Shown: positions 34,908 to 44,136, counted from the stretch's first letter. The stretch: DNA of 64,000 bases from Arsukibacterium sp. MJ3 (GCF_000987765.1 NZ_LAHP01000006.1:62001-126000), one strand, 5' to 3'. Program-made: numbers and translations. The notes: generated from the sequence alone by a model not told the origin.

Positions 34908-35306
34908 ATGACATTACAATTTACTATCGAAACCACGCTAAAGCTGGATGAGGTTATTGCCTTGTATTGTGCATCGGGCATTACCAGGCCCACTGAGCAG
35001 CGAGAGCGGATGCAAAGCATGTTGCAGAATGCCAACTTAATCATTACTGCACGCTACAATAACAAGTTGCTGGGGCTAGCCCGCTGCTTAACTGACTTTA
35101 GCTTTGTGGTGTATATCGCTGATTTATTGGTAGATAAAGCGGTGCAGCAACAAGGCATTGGTTCGCAGCTGCTGGCCGAAGTGCAGCGGGTGACAGGGCC
35201 GCAGGTGCAGCAGTTGTTGTTAAGCGCGCCATCAGCCATGGCCTATTATCCCAAAGTCGGCTTTAGCCCACTTAGCAACGCGTTTGCTATTACGCGTAAG
35301 GAATAA
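34908..35306 (+). CDS. GNAT-family N-acetyltransferase
   Basis: A 132-residue acetyl-CoA-dependent N-acetyltransferase. The acetyl-CoA site motif is DKAVQQQGIGSQLLAEVQR, and the C-terminal YYPKVGFSPL is typical of GNAT proteins. AGGAG precedes the ATG. The next gene is a PaiB-like flavin protein 3 bases later, so the order mirrors B. subtilis paiA-paiB, where PaiA acetylates polyamines; that function is not proven here. The divergent MocR regulator probably controls both genes. Confidence 0.88.
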   Translation: MTLQFTIETTLKLDEVIALYCASGITRPTEQRERMQSMLQNANLIITARYNNKLLGLARCLTDFSFVVYIADLLVDKAVQQQGIGSQLLAEVQRVTGPQVQQLLLSAPSAMAYYPKVGFSPLSNAFAITRKE

Positions 35307-35309
35307 TAT

Positions 35310-35939
35310 ATGTTGTATTGCCCGCCGCAAACGGCGTTCCCGAACCAAACTGCGCTGTATAACTTTATTGAGCAACATAGTTTTGGCTGTTTGGTGAGTG
35401 CACCTTTTTTCTGCAGCCATCTGCCTTGGTTGTTGCAGCGGGATGAAGGTGAGCAGGGTGTGCTCTATGGCCACATTGCCCGGCAAAACCCGCACTGTCA
35501 GCTATTATCCAAGGCACCGCAATCAGAAGTGCTGATTACTTTTACCGGCCCGCATAGTTATATTTCATCCCGCTGGTATCAGAGTAAACAAGCAGTACCA
35601 ACCTGGAATTATGCGGTAGCCCAGATAACCGGCTACCCTGAATTGCTGGATAACGCTGCCACCATGAACCATCTTGCCCAGCAAGTAGCGAAGTATGAGC
35701 CGGATATCGGCCAAGCGATGGTCAAGATGCCGTTTCAGTACCAGCAACAGTTATCAGCTGGTATTGTTGGGGTTAAAGTGACTATTACTAAGCTTACCGG
35801 CAAGCTAAAACTTGGCCAGCACCGCAGTGCCGCTGATCAACAGGGGGTATTTGCCGCGCTTAGTAATAACCCAGAGCCAGAGGCGCAAGCACTGGCAGCA
35901 TTAATGCAGCAGTATGAGCTTGGGGTGGGTAGTGCTTAA
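35310..35939 (+). CDS. FMN-binding negative regulator, PaiB-like
   Basis: A 209-residue protein of the PaiB (PAI-2) family, with an FMN-binding split-barrel. Characteristic parts are an N-terminal MLYCPPQTAF, SAPFFCSHLPWLL, LYGHIARQNPH, FTGPHSYISSRWY, and VPTWNYAVAQITG. AAGGA before the ATG lies in the end of the GNAT gene. PaiB proteins are annotated as transcriptional regulators in Bacillus but many probably bind flavin or heme as enzymes. Co-transcribed with the GNAT gene. Confidence 0.88.
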   Translation: MLYCPPQTAFPNQTALYNFIEQHSFGCLVSAPFFCSHLPWLLQRDEGEQGVLYGHIARQNPHCQLLSKAPQSEVLITFTGPHSYISSRWYQSKQAVPTWNYAVAQITGYPELLDNAATMNHLAQQVAKYEPDIGQAMVKMPFQYQQQLSAGIVGVKVTITKLTGKLKLGQHRSAADQQGVFAALSNNPEPEAQALAALMQQYELGVGSA

Positions 35940-35948
35940 GTTCAGGCT

Positions 35949-36284
35949 TTATCTGCTAAGCAGGGTGTAATCAATCAACAGCTGTTGCGCGCTTTGCTTC
36001 TGGCGCATAAAGGCCGTGATAAATGCGGTGTCGAGGCTGGGGTCATAACGGTATAAAATTTTGTATTTATCCACGGTAATTTGCCGGTAGTCCATAACCC
36101 CCAATCTTTCTAATTCGTGGCATAACGGAAATTGCAGCGGGTTGTCGCTTAATCGTTGCTGGCTAAGGTTCAGCAACTGGCTTACCACTTTTAATGCATC
36201 CGCAGGGCTAATAAATTCAGCCATATATCGGCTTAGCATAGTCAGGCTTTGTACCGCTACCTGAGTCACTTCGACCTTACTCAT
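35949..36284 (-). CDS. RelE/ParE-family toxin
   Basis: A 111-residue protein with the RelE/ParE toxin fold: early basic and hydrophobic helices, then VDKYKILYRYD and ITAFMRQKQSA in the catalytic strands. The gene overlaps the upstream antitoxin by 8 bases, the usual order antitoxin then toxin. It would cleave ribosome-bound mRNA or poison gyrase; which of the two cannot be read from the sequence. It is convergent with the PaiB-like gene and separated by only nine bases. Confidence 0.82.
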   Translation of the reverse strand: MSKVEVTQVAVQSLTMLSRYMAEFISPADALKVVSQLLNLSQQRLSDNPLQFPLCHELERLGVMDYRQITVDKYKILYRYDPSLDTAFITAFMRQKQSAQQLLIDYTLLSR

Positions 36285-36543
36285 TTAGTTTGATTTGCTC
36301 AGCTTGCAGCGCTTGCTGCAGTTGTGCCAGGGTGTCCTCGACTGATAAAGTGTTGCCACTTCGAATATCCCGCTCGGCCAGGTTCATTAGTTTTAGCAGC
36401 GCCAGGCCTTCATCCCGCAAGCGCGCGCTGGCTTCAGATTCAATACGGTACACTGGCTTACCACCCTGCGTTACCACTATTGGTTCCTCTACACTTAGCG
36501 TTGCCGCATGTTGTTTAATATAACTGATGGTTTCAATGCGCAT
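36277..36543 (-). CDS. Phd/YefM-family antitoxin
   Basis: An 88-residue antitoxin with the N-terminal Phd/YefM DNA-binding fold (MRIETISYIKQHAATL, EPIVVTQGGKPVYRIES) and a charged, flexible C-terminus that would wrap the toxin. It precedes and overlaps the RelE-like gene, so complex formation and autorepression are expected. The promoter lies in the 63 bases between it and the end of atoE; AGGAGAAT is present before the ATG. Confidence 0.86.
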   Translation of the reverse strand: MRIETISYIKQHAATLSVEEPIVVTQGGKPVYRIESEASARLRDEGLALLKLMNLAERDIRSGNTLSVEDTLAQLQQALQAEQIKLNE

Positions 36544-36606
36544 AGTATTCTCCTGCCGGCATGGGCTATTTATAGACTATTTTCAGACTAATCGCTACAG
36601 CAGCCT

Positions 36607-37914
36607 TTAAGCAAAACTTAGCACGAGACTAATGATAACCCCGGTAATCACCAGCTGCAGCAGGCAAAACCCCATAATATCTTTGGCTTTTAGGCCGGCA
36701 ATCGCCAGTACCGGCAAGGCCCAGAATGGCTGGATCAGGTTAGTCCAGGCATCGCCCCAGGCGACGGCCATGGCAATGCGGCTGACGTCGGCGCCGAGTT
36801 CCAGCGCGGCAGGTAGCATAATTGGCGCTTGTACCGCCCACTGGCCGCCGCCGGACGGTACAAAAATATTGACGATACCGGCGCTGATAAAGCTCCAGAA
36901 TGCCAGGGTTTCGGCGGTGGCAAAGCTGACAAACCACTCTGACATACTGTGTGCCAGACCCGATTGCACCATAATGGCCATAATGCCGGCATAGAATGGA
37001 AACTGAATCACAATACCGGCGCCGCCCTGTATGGCTTGCTGCAAGCTATGTAGCAAGCGACGCGGCGTGCCATGCAGCACTATGGCTAGAAACAAAAACA
37101 GGTAATTGACGATATTCAGGTTAAGTGTGCCGCCTTTAATAAAGTACTGCAGCAAATAAGCCAGTCCGGCAAAACCCACCAGCAAACCCAGCAGTAGGCT
37201 GTTTTCCAGTTTATCGGCCGGACGTGCGTTATCGCTCTGCGGCAGTGGTGCATCCTGCAGTTTGGCCGGGTCAACATAAACACTGTCGCGCTCTTTTGGC
37301 AGCATCAGATAATTCACCAGCGGTATTGCGATAAACAGCAGCGCTAGCAGCAGCAGGTTAAAGCTGGCAAAAATGGTCTCGCTGGTTGGAATTAAACCAA
37401 TTTGTGTTTCGCTAAAATGGCCTGGGGTGGCAATAGTTAGTGGCACTGAACCGGCGAGGCCGCCATGCCAAACCACAAAACCAGAGTAAGCGCTGGCGAC
37501 CAGTAAGCGATAATCAACCTTAATACGGCGCGCCAGCGCTTTTGCAAATAAAGCACCCACCACTAATCCAAAGCCCCAGTTCAGCCAGCTGGCAATAAGG
37601 GAAATAACCGTGACCAAGATAATCGCTTGCCCCGCCGTTTTTGCCAGCCTCGCTAAGCGGTTTAGGATGCCGGTAACCAGCGGTGTACTGGCCAGCATAA
37701 AGCCAGTTATCAGCACCAGTAACATCTGCATGGAAAAGCTGAGTAAACCCCAGAAACCATCGCCCCAATATTGCAGTACCTGTAATGGGCCTTGCTGTTC
37801 AAACAGTACTGCAGCAGCAAACACTATTATGCTGAGCAGCAACACAAAAATATAAGGGTCTGGCAGGTAACGGTCGACCAGTTTGACCAGGGGTTTGGCG
37901 GCAGCATTTAGCAT
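36607..37914 (-). CDS. Short-chain fatty acid transporter (AtoE family)
   Basis: A 435-residue membrane protein with about 11 helices, from the AtoE family of short-chain fatty acid permeases. Family-typical parts are the N-terminal VDRYLPDPYIFVLLLSI, the QMLLVLITGFMLASTPLVT stretch, WLNWGFGLVVGALFAKALA and PSGGGQWAVQAPIMLPAALE. It imports acetoacetate or butyrate-type acids in E. coli; here the neighbouring genes give no pathway, so the substrate is open. Single-gene unit. Confidence 0.9.
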   Translation of the reverse strand: MLNAAAKPLVKLVDRYLPDPYIFVLLLSIIVFAAAVLFEQQGPLQVLQYWGDGFWGLLSFSMQMLLVLITGFMLASTPLVTGILNRLARLAKTAGQAIILVTVISLIASWLNWGFGLVVGALFAKALARRIKVDYRLLVASAYSGFVVWHGGLAGSVPLTIATPGHFSETQIGLIPTSETIFASFNLLLLALLFIAIPLVNYLMLPKERDSVYVDPAKLQDAPLPQSDNARPADKLENSLLLGLLVGFAGLAYLLQYFIKGGTLNLNIVNYLFLFLAIVLHGTPRRLLHSLQQAIQGGAGIVIQFPFYAGIMAIMVQSGLAHSMSEWFVSFATAETLAFWSFISAGIVNIFVPSGGGQWAVQAPIMLPAALELGADVSRIAMAVAWGDAWTNLIQPFWALPVLAIAGLKAKDIMGFCLLQLVITGVIISLVLSFA

Positions 37915-37994
37915 AGTAGGCTCTTCTGGTTTTAGTTATTGATACGGTTCAATTTTATTAAGAGGAGTTCAGTTTTGCTAATACCTTAGCCAGT

Positions 37995-39077
37995 TTAGCT
38001 GAAAATGAAAAGGCCACTGCTAATGGCGCTACCGGCCAGCCAGCCAGCAATAAACCATTGTGGTTGGTAACGAGCGACCCCCAGGCAAATAACCAATGCA
38101 GGCAAAAATTTCCAGCTTAGCGGCCACTGTAATGTCAGCAGACAAAGCAGGCTTATACTAACAGCGGCTAACAACAGCGGTGCCAAAAACTGCCAATGGC
38201 AAAGTTGAGGTGGGTACTGGCGAAAAAACATCGCATACATATTGATGAACTTGTTATTGCTAAGTTGCATACTGCAGCTGATTAACAGCAGTAGTAAACC
38301 GCATAGCAAGGCAATGCCAGCGCTTAAGTCGGGTCTTTGTTTAATGCTGATAAGCGCCAGCGTTAAGACCAGCAGCAACAGTAAAATTCGGCTTAACAGT
38401 TGCTGAGTCTGGTTTAGCCACAGCCTTAACCAGAAGCGCAGTGGGCTGGTCGTTCTGAAGTGGCAGCGCATAGCGTTACCGGGCCAAACCAGAGCCAGTA
38501 CTAAGCCGCAGGCAAGCAGCACTAATCCGCCAGCAAGTGACGTTGGTGCAAGTATTAACAACAACGGCAGGTTGAGTGCCAGTATTACCAGTACTCTGCT
38601 ACCGCAATATAACAATGTAACGGCATATAGCCATTGCAGCGGCAACAAGAACAGCTGCGGTAATACGCCTGGCCATTGACTGAAATTAGCCATGCTAAGC
38701 ATCAGTAAATGGCACATGAGAATAGGCTGGCTGCAGAACAGCAGTAGTAGATCAGCGGTTCGCCGTTGGCTTTTGCTCGGTGCCAGGCTTTGCAGAAATA
38801 ACAAGTAGCGGCTGCCAATTATCGCATCCCTATATAGCCCAATTAGCAGGCTCTGGCCGCAGAGTAAGGCCCAACAAAGCAGTATTTGCTGCCGGGCCGG
38901 GGTGTCGGTTTGGTACAGTAAACCCAGCGCCAGAAATATGGTAAACACTAAAGCGGCTAACGCGGGCCCCAAAAATACCAGCAGCCACAGCAGTAACTGG
39001 CTCAGTTGTTGTAATAGTAGGGTGAGCTCGTGCTTAAAACAGCGAAATCGAAACGCGACATAAAGACTAAAGCGCAT
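37995..39077 (-). CDS. Polytopic membrane protein, partner of the adjacent ABC ATPase
   Basis: A 360-residue, very leucine-rich membrane protein with about ten predicted helices. The ATG at 39077 is preferred because it overlaps the ATPase stop by 11 bases; the longer frame to 39158 lies within the ATPase gene. No family is recognised from the sequence. Overlap and size suggest it is the permease of an ABC exporter with the ATPase at 39067 (inference). It lacks the pattern of classical ABC-2 permeases seen at 31754, so it may represent a divergent exporter. Confidence 0.7.
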   Translation of the reverse strand: MRFSLYVAFRFRCFKHELTLLLQQLSQLLLWLLVFLGPALAALVFTIFLALGLLYQTDTPARQQILLCWALLCGQSLLIGLYRDAIIGSRYLLFLQSLAPSKSQRRTADLLLLFCSQPILMCHLLMLSMANFSQWPGVLPQLFLLPLQWLYAVTLLYCGSRVLVILALNLPLLLILAPTSLAGGLVLLACGLVLALVWPGNAMRCHFRTTSPLRFWLRLWLNQTQQLLSRILLLLLVLTLALISIKQRPDLSAGIALLCGLLLLLISCSMQLSNNKFINMYAMFFRQYPPQLCHWQFLAPLLLAAVSISLLCLLTLQWPLSWKFLPALVICLGVARYQPQWFIAGWLAGSAISSGLFIFS

Positions 39078-39654
39078 GCAGCCTGACCAACTCAAAGCCT
39101 TGTCGCACGAAGCTCTCCGGGGTATTACTCGCTGCGACAATAGTCCCCGGATAATCATTAATTAGTTGCCATAAGCTTAGCTGGGCCGGTTCATCTAGGG
39201 CAATGTCTGGTTCGTCCAGCAATAACAGTGCAGGCTGGCGCATAAAGGCGAGAATCAGTTGCAGTTTTTTCAGATTACCGGCAGATAAATTAGCCACCGT
39301 TTGCTGCAGTTGAGCGGTAAAGGCAAAGGCATCAATAAGTTGTTGTGGCCACCTTAACTGCCAGTTACTTTGGCTAAGCTGTAGCAGGTTTTTCGCTGTG
39401 ATAAATTCGGGTAGCAGCACGCTGTCCGATGCGATGGCAATTTGTTGCTGTACGCTTTGCACCGGTTGGCCTTGCCAATGGATAGTGCCGCCATTTAACG
39501 GCAATAAACCCGCTATAGTGCATAATAAACTGGATTTACCGGTACCATTGGCAGCATGTAGGCAATGGCGGCGATGGCTTAAGGCAAGCTGATAATGGTG
39601 AAAAATGATCTGATCGCCTCTAGTAAGGCTCAGGTTATTGATTGTTAGAGACAC
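39067..39654 (-). CDS. Small ABC transporter ATPase with atypical signature
   Basis: A 195-residue ABC ATPase of CcmA-like size. Walker A reads AANGTGKSS, where the first Gly of GxxGxGKS is replaced by Ala. The signature is LSAGNLKKL rather than LSGGQ, and Walker B LLLLDEPD is intact. The start is GTG at 39654, with only a weak ribosome-binding site; a degenerate upstream reading frame ends inside this gene, which would have coupled translation. The downstream membrane protein overlaps by 11 bases. Substrate unknown. Confidence 0.85.
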   Translation of the reverse strand: MSLTINNLSLTRGDQIIFHHYQLALSHRRHCLHAANGTGKSSLLCTIAGLLPLNGGTIHWQGQPVQSVQQQIAIASDSVLLPEFITAKNLLQLSQSNWQLRWPQQLIDAFAFTAQLQQTVANLSAGNLKKLQLILAFMRQPALLLLDEPDIALDEPAQLSLWQLINDYPGTIVAASNTPESFVRQGFELVRLHAL

Positions 39655-39935
39655 TGCGTGTACTTAACTGAAATAAGGGCGAGGTTAAGAGCACACTGTA
39701 GTGGAAAAGTTCCGTCGGTGTAATGCGTTCTGCCAGTAGTACATGCGCTTGGGACAATTCGAAATAAATAGGCGCGTGGCATTTCTGCTGCCTTAAGCCG
39801 TGCAGCCGACTGATGCAGCGCCAGGAAAATATCCTGCTTTAAATCCTGCCGCGCGGCTGCGTCTGCTTCCGATGCTATTAACGTGCGGCTAATAGCGCCT
39901 TGATTTTTCTGCCATAACCCCAAGGGATCATTACT
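39635..39935 (-). pseudogene. Decayed ECF sigma-factor-like gene
   Basis: One frame from 39935 reads NDPLGLWQKNQGAISRTL, RQDLKQDIFLALHQSAARLK and MPRAYLFRI, which matches sigma-70 region 2 (the DLxQExFLALxR and PRAWLFRI pattern of ECF factors). After FRI, the sequence shifts frame: SQAHVLLAERITPTELFHYS continues in another frame and ends at a TAA (39635) inside the ABC ATPase gene. The only ATG near the start (39931) is in a third frame. Region 4 is missing. The gene is therefore broken in at least two places and probably no longer works. The ABC pair behind it may once have belonged to its regulon. Confidence 0.65.
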
Positions 39936-40135
39936 TTACAGGCTCGCCGAGTTTGTAGCCATATTAAAGTATTAAGCCCACAACGCCCGGTTTTCATCAC
40001 GTAAAGTACAGTTATTAAAGTGCCGGGCCGGCAGCGCATGAGTGATGAGATAACCCTGCTGCGCACAGCCTGGCGTGTTAATAAGCTTTCAGCGGGCGAT
40101 ATGTTTAACCAGCTGAAAGTGTTGTAAAAAATATT

Positions 40136-41962
40136 TTAATAAACTTTTGCTGCAGGATCTTTCTGTATTTCACGTAGTTTTTGTTCCAGTTTTTCGATTT
40201 TTTCCTGAGCCTGTTCCCGGTAACGGGTTAGCCGTTCAATGGTGGCAGTAGCATTACTTTTAACAAAGCTAACTTGTTCTTCAAGCTGATTTTTTTGCTT
40301 TACCCATTGGTTTTTATCAACCAGCACTTCTTGCATCTTGTCGCGTTGTTGTTGTAACTCATCACGCAGCTGTTTAATGGTTTCACGTTGTTCTGCCTGA
40401 TGATTCGCCGTCACTGAGCTTTGTTCTTTCATCATGTTGTTACTGGCCCGGAGCTGGTCGACCAACTGCTGCATATCGGGTTGGTCACTACCTTGTTCAC
40501 TCTGGACTTGTTGCAGGTGCTCAATTTGTTGTTGCAGTTCAGTGACCAAGTTACGTTGTAAGTCAGCATCATGCTGGGCCGCTTCGCGTTCCATTCCCAG
40601 GCTCTGCAGGGCATTCTTATGTTCATCTACTAACTGTTGCTGGGCTACTAACGTTTGTTCCATCTCGCTATTGTTGTCTGGCCGTGGCTGGCTGTGCAAT
40701 TTTGCCAGTTGTTTTTGTTCAATGGCTACCTGATCCAGCGCTGCATCGCGCTCTTCAGTCAGACTCATCCGAAGGGCTTCTAGCTCAGCAACCTGCTGCA
40801 GTGCTTTATCGCGTTCGGCAATAATGTCATTTTGCTGGCTGTTATCTGCTAACGCTTCGCCGCCTTCTTGCTGAGCTTGTTGTAATTGTTCTAACTGTAA
40901 TTGCAACCTGCGGCTTTGTGCTACCGCCTGCATTTCCGTTTTGGTGGCCTGTTGCAGTTTGTTTTCAAACTCACTTAACATGGTTTGCAGTTCAACAATT
41001 TCATTATTGCTATGCTGTTGCTCTACCGCGACTTTTTTTGCTGCTGCTTGTAACTTTTCCAGCTGCTGCAGCTGCTGTGTATTTTGTTGTTGTTTCTCTT
41101 GTAGCTGTTGCTCTAATGCCAGCGCACTGGAAAGTTTATCCTGCAACGCCTGTTGCTCATTACTGGCTGTTGCCAGCTGGCTTTCCAGCTCGGTTAATTG
41201 CTGAGTATACTGCTCAGATTGCTGCTGTAACTGTTGTTGTAGCTGCTGAGATTGCTGATCCAGCTGTTGTTGTAATTGTTCGTAGTTCTGTTGTAGTGCT
41301 ACCAGTTTTTCAGCAGATTGTGTGGCTGCCTGCTGGCTTTCAGCCAGTTGGCTTTGGTTTGCTGTTATTTCTTGTTGTAGCTGCTGCAGTTGCTGCTGGC
41401 GTTGTTGCAGTTCTGTTGCGGCAATCTCCAGCTCTTTCTGTAACTGCGCCAGTTGCATTTGTTGCTGTTCTTGTAATTGTTTAGAGTCAGCCAATTCTTG
41501 CTGCTGACTTTTGGCATGCTGCAACGCCTGGTCGCGTTCATTGCGCACCGCACTGTATTTTTCAGACTGCACTGCCAATTGCTGTTGCTGATGCGCCAGG
41601 CTGACTTCCAATTCAGAGCGTTTTTGCTGTAATTGCTCTAGATCTTTCTGGATTTGCTGATTATGCTCAGCGGCTTTAACTTCAGCTTGAATAGACTGAA
41701 GCAATTGTTCGTTTAGTTGTTCCAGTTGTTTACTGGCGTGCAGCTGTGTTTCGCGCTGAAATGCACTGACAAAGTCTTCACTAAAAGCACTTTCAGCCAC
41801 CGTCGGCGGGCGGGTAGCTTGCTCGTTGCGCCACTTTTGGTAATGCACAACCAGGCTGGCTTGCGCCCCCGATACTTTTGCCAGCAAATAATCGAGCGAC
41901 ACCGGTTTGCCAGCTTGCTGCAATTCGTCACAGATCTTTTTGACTTCACTATATTGGGTCAT
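40136..41962 (-). CDS. KfrA-like DNA-binding coiled-coil protein
   Basis: A 608-residue protein. Residues 1-55 resemble the N-terminal DNA-binding domain of plasmid KfrA proteins (KKICDELQQAGKPVSLDYLL, SGAQASLVVHYQKWRNEQ). From about 85 to 600 it is an extremely Gln-rich, uninterrupted coiled coil full of QQL/EQL heptads. KfrA homologues act as autorepressors and multimerise along DNA in plasmid segregation; chromosomal long versions are poorly characterised. It is divergent from topB with a 170-base AT-rich gap containing an inverted repeat. The coiled-coil length is about twice that of RK2 KfrA (308 residues). Confidence 0.8.
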   Translation of the reverse strand: MTQYSEVKKICDELQQAGKPVSLDYLLAKVSGAQASLVVHYQKWRNEQATRPPTVAESAFSEDFVSAFQRETQLHASKQLEQLNEQLLQSIQAEVKAAEHNQQIQKDLEQLQQKRSELEVSLAHQQQQLAVQSEKYSAVRNERDQALQHAKSQQQELADSKQLQEQQQMQLAQLQKELEIAATELQQRQQQLQQLQQEITANQSQLAESQQAATQSAEKLVALQQNYEQLQQQLDQQSQQLQQQLQQQSEQYTQQLTELESQLATASNEQQALQDKLSSALALEQQLQEKQQQNTQQLQQLEKLQAAAKKVAVEQQHSNNEIVELQTMLSEFENKLQQATKTEMQAVAQSRRLQLQLEQLQQAQQEGGEALADNSQQNDIIAERDKALQQVAELEALRMSLTEERDAALDQVAIEQKQLAKLHSQPRPDNNSEMEQTLVAQQQLVDEHKNALQSLGMEREAAQHDADLQRNLVTELQQQIEHLQQVQSEQGSDQPDMQQLVDQLRASNNMMKEQSSVTANHQAEQRETIKQLRDELQQQRDKMQEVLVDKNQWVKQKNQLEEQVSFVKSNATATIERLTRYREQAQEKIEKLEQKLREIQKDPAAKVY

Positions 41963-42085
41963 AGTTATTTATCCGATTCACTACTTTGATTTTGCAGAAC
42001 AACTTAAAATCTGTACAGGAACATTACTGTAGTCGTTTTTAGCCAAAAACTAAATTTTTATCACATTATTTTTGCATTTAATGGT

Positions 42086-42113
42086 TAAATAAACTAAATT
42101 AACTGTTTATTTA
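42086..42113. promoter_or_regulatory. Inverted repeat between kfrA-like and topB genes
   Basis: Perfect 9-base arms TAAATAAAC (42086-42094) and GTTTATTTA (42105-42113) are separated by ten bases. The site lies 20 bases before topB in the divergent intergenic region and is a plausible operator for the KfrA-like protein, since KfrA proteins repress their own promoters. Confidence 0.5.
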
Positions 42114-42132
42114 TACAGCCATGGTAACTGGA

Positions 42133-44136
42133 ATGATTCTCTATATTGCTGAAAAACCCAGTATGGGCCGCGCTATTGCGGCGGCATTGCCCCAACCCCA
42201 GACTAAAGAGAATGGCTGTATACGTTTGGCCAATGGTGATGTGATCAGTTGGTGTATTGGCCACTTACTGGAGCAGGCACAGCCAGAAGATTATCACCCT
42301 GATTATAAACGTTGGCAAGCTGAGCATCTACCGATTGTGCCTGAACAGTGGCAGCTAAAGGTACGAAAATCAGCCGCACAGCAGCTTACTATTTTGCAAA
42401 AGCTGATAAAGCAAGCTGATCAACTGATACACGCCGGTGACCCTGACCGTGAGGGGCAATTATTAGTAGATGAAGTTATTGCCTGGTGCAACGTTGCTGC
42501 CGCGAAACGAGATAAGGTACAACGGCTATTAATTAACGATTTAAATAGTGCCGCAATTCGGCAGGCTCTGCAAAATATGCAGTCGAATAAAAATTTTGTG
42601 CCCTTATCAACCTCGGCGCTGGCCCGCAGTCGGGCTGACTGGCTATATGGTTTAAATATGACCCGGGCTTATACTTTACGTGGGCAGCAGGCTGGTTATC
42701 AGGGGGTATTGTCGGTAGGCCGGGTGCAAACGCCATTACTGGGTTTAGTGGTGCGTCGTGATCAGGATATTGCTAATTTTAACAGCCAGACTTACTACCA
42801 GGTGCAAGCAGAGCTTACCACCACTTCTGCTGAAACGTTTACCGCACTTTGGCAGCCAAGTACCGCCTGTGAGCCTTATCAGGATAGCGAGGGGCGAATT
42901 ACACTTCGCTCTTTGGCAGCAAAGGTTCAGCAAACCATCAAGGGCCAGCCGGCTGAGGTGGTTAGTCTGGAGCAGCAGGATAAAAAGCAGTATGCACCGT
43001 TACCGTACAGTTTGTCGGCGTTGCAAATAGACGCAGCTAAGGCATTTGGCTTGTCGGCGCAACAAGTATTAGATTGTTGTCAGCAGCTTTATGAGCGACA
43101 CAAAGTAATCACCTACCCACGTTCTGATTGCCGCTACTTGCCGCAGGCGCATTTTGCCGAAGCGGCTAAGGTAACGCAGGCGCTAGTAGCAAATGCACCT
43201 GAGCTTGCCAGTGGTTTAGCCGGGGCAAATTTGCAGCTGAAAAGTAAAGCCTGGGATGACAGTAAAGTAGACGCTCACCATGCCATTATTCCCACGGCAA
43301 AAACCTTGCCGGCAAACCGGCTTAATAGCGTGGAGCAAAAAATATACAGCTTAATTGCCCGTCAATATTTAATGCAGTTTTATCCGGCTTACTGTTTTAC
43401 TGACAGTAAAGCAGAGCTTCGAATAGCCGGTGGCCTTTTTATTGCCAAAGCGCGTCAGCAAAAGTCAGCAGGCTGGAAAGTATTACTGCCCGCGAGTGCT
43501 GAGCGTAATGCCAAAAATCTGGCTGGTGATGATGATTTATCACCGCAAAGTAGTTTACCGGCACTGCAGGTGGGCCAGCAACTGTTGTGTAGTAACAGTG
43601 AGTTACTGGAAAAAAATACTCAGCCGCCAGCCTTTTTTACTGACGCCAGCTTACTAAGTGCAATGACCGGCATTAGCCGTTTTGTAAAGGACCCACAGAT
43701 TAAGCGAATTTTGAAAGATACCGATGGCCTTGGAACGGAAGCCACCCGCTCAGGTATTATTGAGTTGTTGTTTAAGCGACAGTTTCTGGTGCGTCAGGGT
43801 AAACAAATACGTGCTACGGCGGCTGGAAACGCATTAATAGCGGCATTACCTGAGGACGCATCGCTACCGGATATGACCGCGCGTTGGGAAGCCGGTTTAA
43901 ACGCCATTTGCCAACGTCTGCAAACGTATCAGGCCTTTATGCAGCCATTAACCGAGAGCTTGCAACAGTTAATTACTCACTCTGGTAGCGTAATGCCGCA
44001 GGGCCTGGGTTTAGGCCAACAGAAAAAGTGGTCAGGAAAAACCAAAACAAAATCGACAGCAGCAGCAGCGGCTGGTAAAAGCCCGGCACGTCGTAAACCC
44101 GCGTATCGTAAAAAAGCAGCTGCTAACGCTGTCTAA
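42133..44136 (+). CDS. topB: DNA topoisomerase III
   Basis: A 667-residue type IA topoisomerase that decatenates replication and recombination intermediates. ATG 42133 gives MILYIAEKPSMGRAIA, matching the E. coli TopB N-terminus, and places the catalytic Tyr at 328 in ITYPRSDCRYL, the same position as in E. coli, which supports this start over 42121. The TOPRIM acidic residues are in HAGDPDREGQLL. GLGTEATRSGIIELL is the conserved late motif. The C-terminus is a basic Lys/Arg/Ala tail (about 630-667) that probably binds DNA; zinc fingers are absent. The divergent KfrA-like gene is a frequent type of partner in plasmids and integrative elements, where topB also occurs. Confidence 0.95.
   Translation: MILYIAEKPSMGRAIAAALPQPQTKENGCIRLANGDVISWCIGHLLEQAQPEDYHPDYKRWQAEHLPIVPEQWQLKVRKSAAQQLTILQKLIKQADQLIHAGDPDREGQLLVDEVIAWCNVAAAKRDKVQRLLINDLNSAAIRQALQNMQSNKNFVPLSTSALARSRADWLYGLNMTRAYTLRGQQAGYQGVLSVGRVQTPLLGLVVRRDQDIANFNSQTYYQVQAELTTTSAETFTALWQPSTACEPYQDSEGRITLRSLAAKVQQTIKGQPAEVVSLEQQDKKQYAPLPYSLSALQIDAAKAFGLSAQQVLDCCQQLYERHKVITYPRSDCRYLPQAHFAEAAKVTQALVANAPELASGLAGANLQLKSKAWDDSKVDAHHAIIPTAKTLPANRLNSVEQKIYSLIARQYLMQFYPAYCFTDSKAELRIAGGLFIAKARQQKSAGWKVLLPASAERNAKNLAGDDDLSPQSSLPALQVGQQLLCSNSELLEKNTQPPAFFTDASLLSAMTGISRFVKDPQIKRILKDTDGLGTEATRSGIIELLFKRQFLVRQGKQIRATAAGNALIAALPEDASLPDMTARWEAGLNAICQRLQTYQAFMQPLTESLQQLITHSGSVMPQGLGLGQQKKWSGKTKTKSTAAAAAGKSPARRKPAYRKKAAANAV

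Noticed and set aside
40038-40127. A 29-codon plus-strand frame ending just before the KfrA-like gene
   Set aside because: It starts without a ribosome-binding site, is preceded by a stop in frame and matches no family; it may be a remnant but cannot be supported.
40918-41484. A 188-codon plus-strand reading frame and others opposite the KfrA-like gene
   Set aside because: They are antisense shadows caused by the Gln-rich codon pattern (CAG/CAA read backwards as CTG/TTG), with no ribosome-binding sites or recognisable domains.
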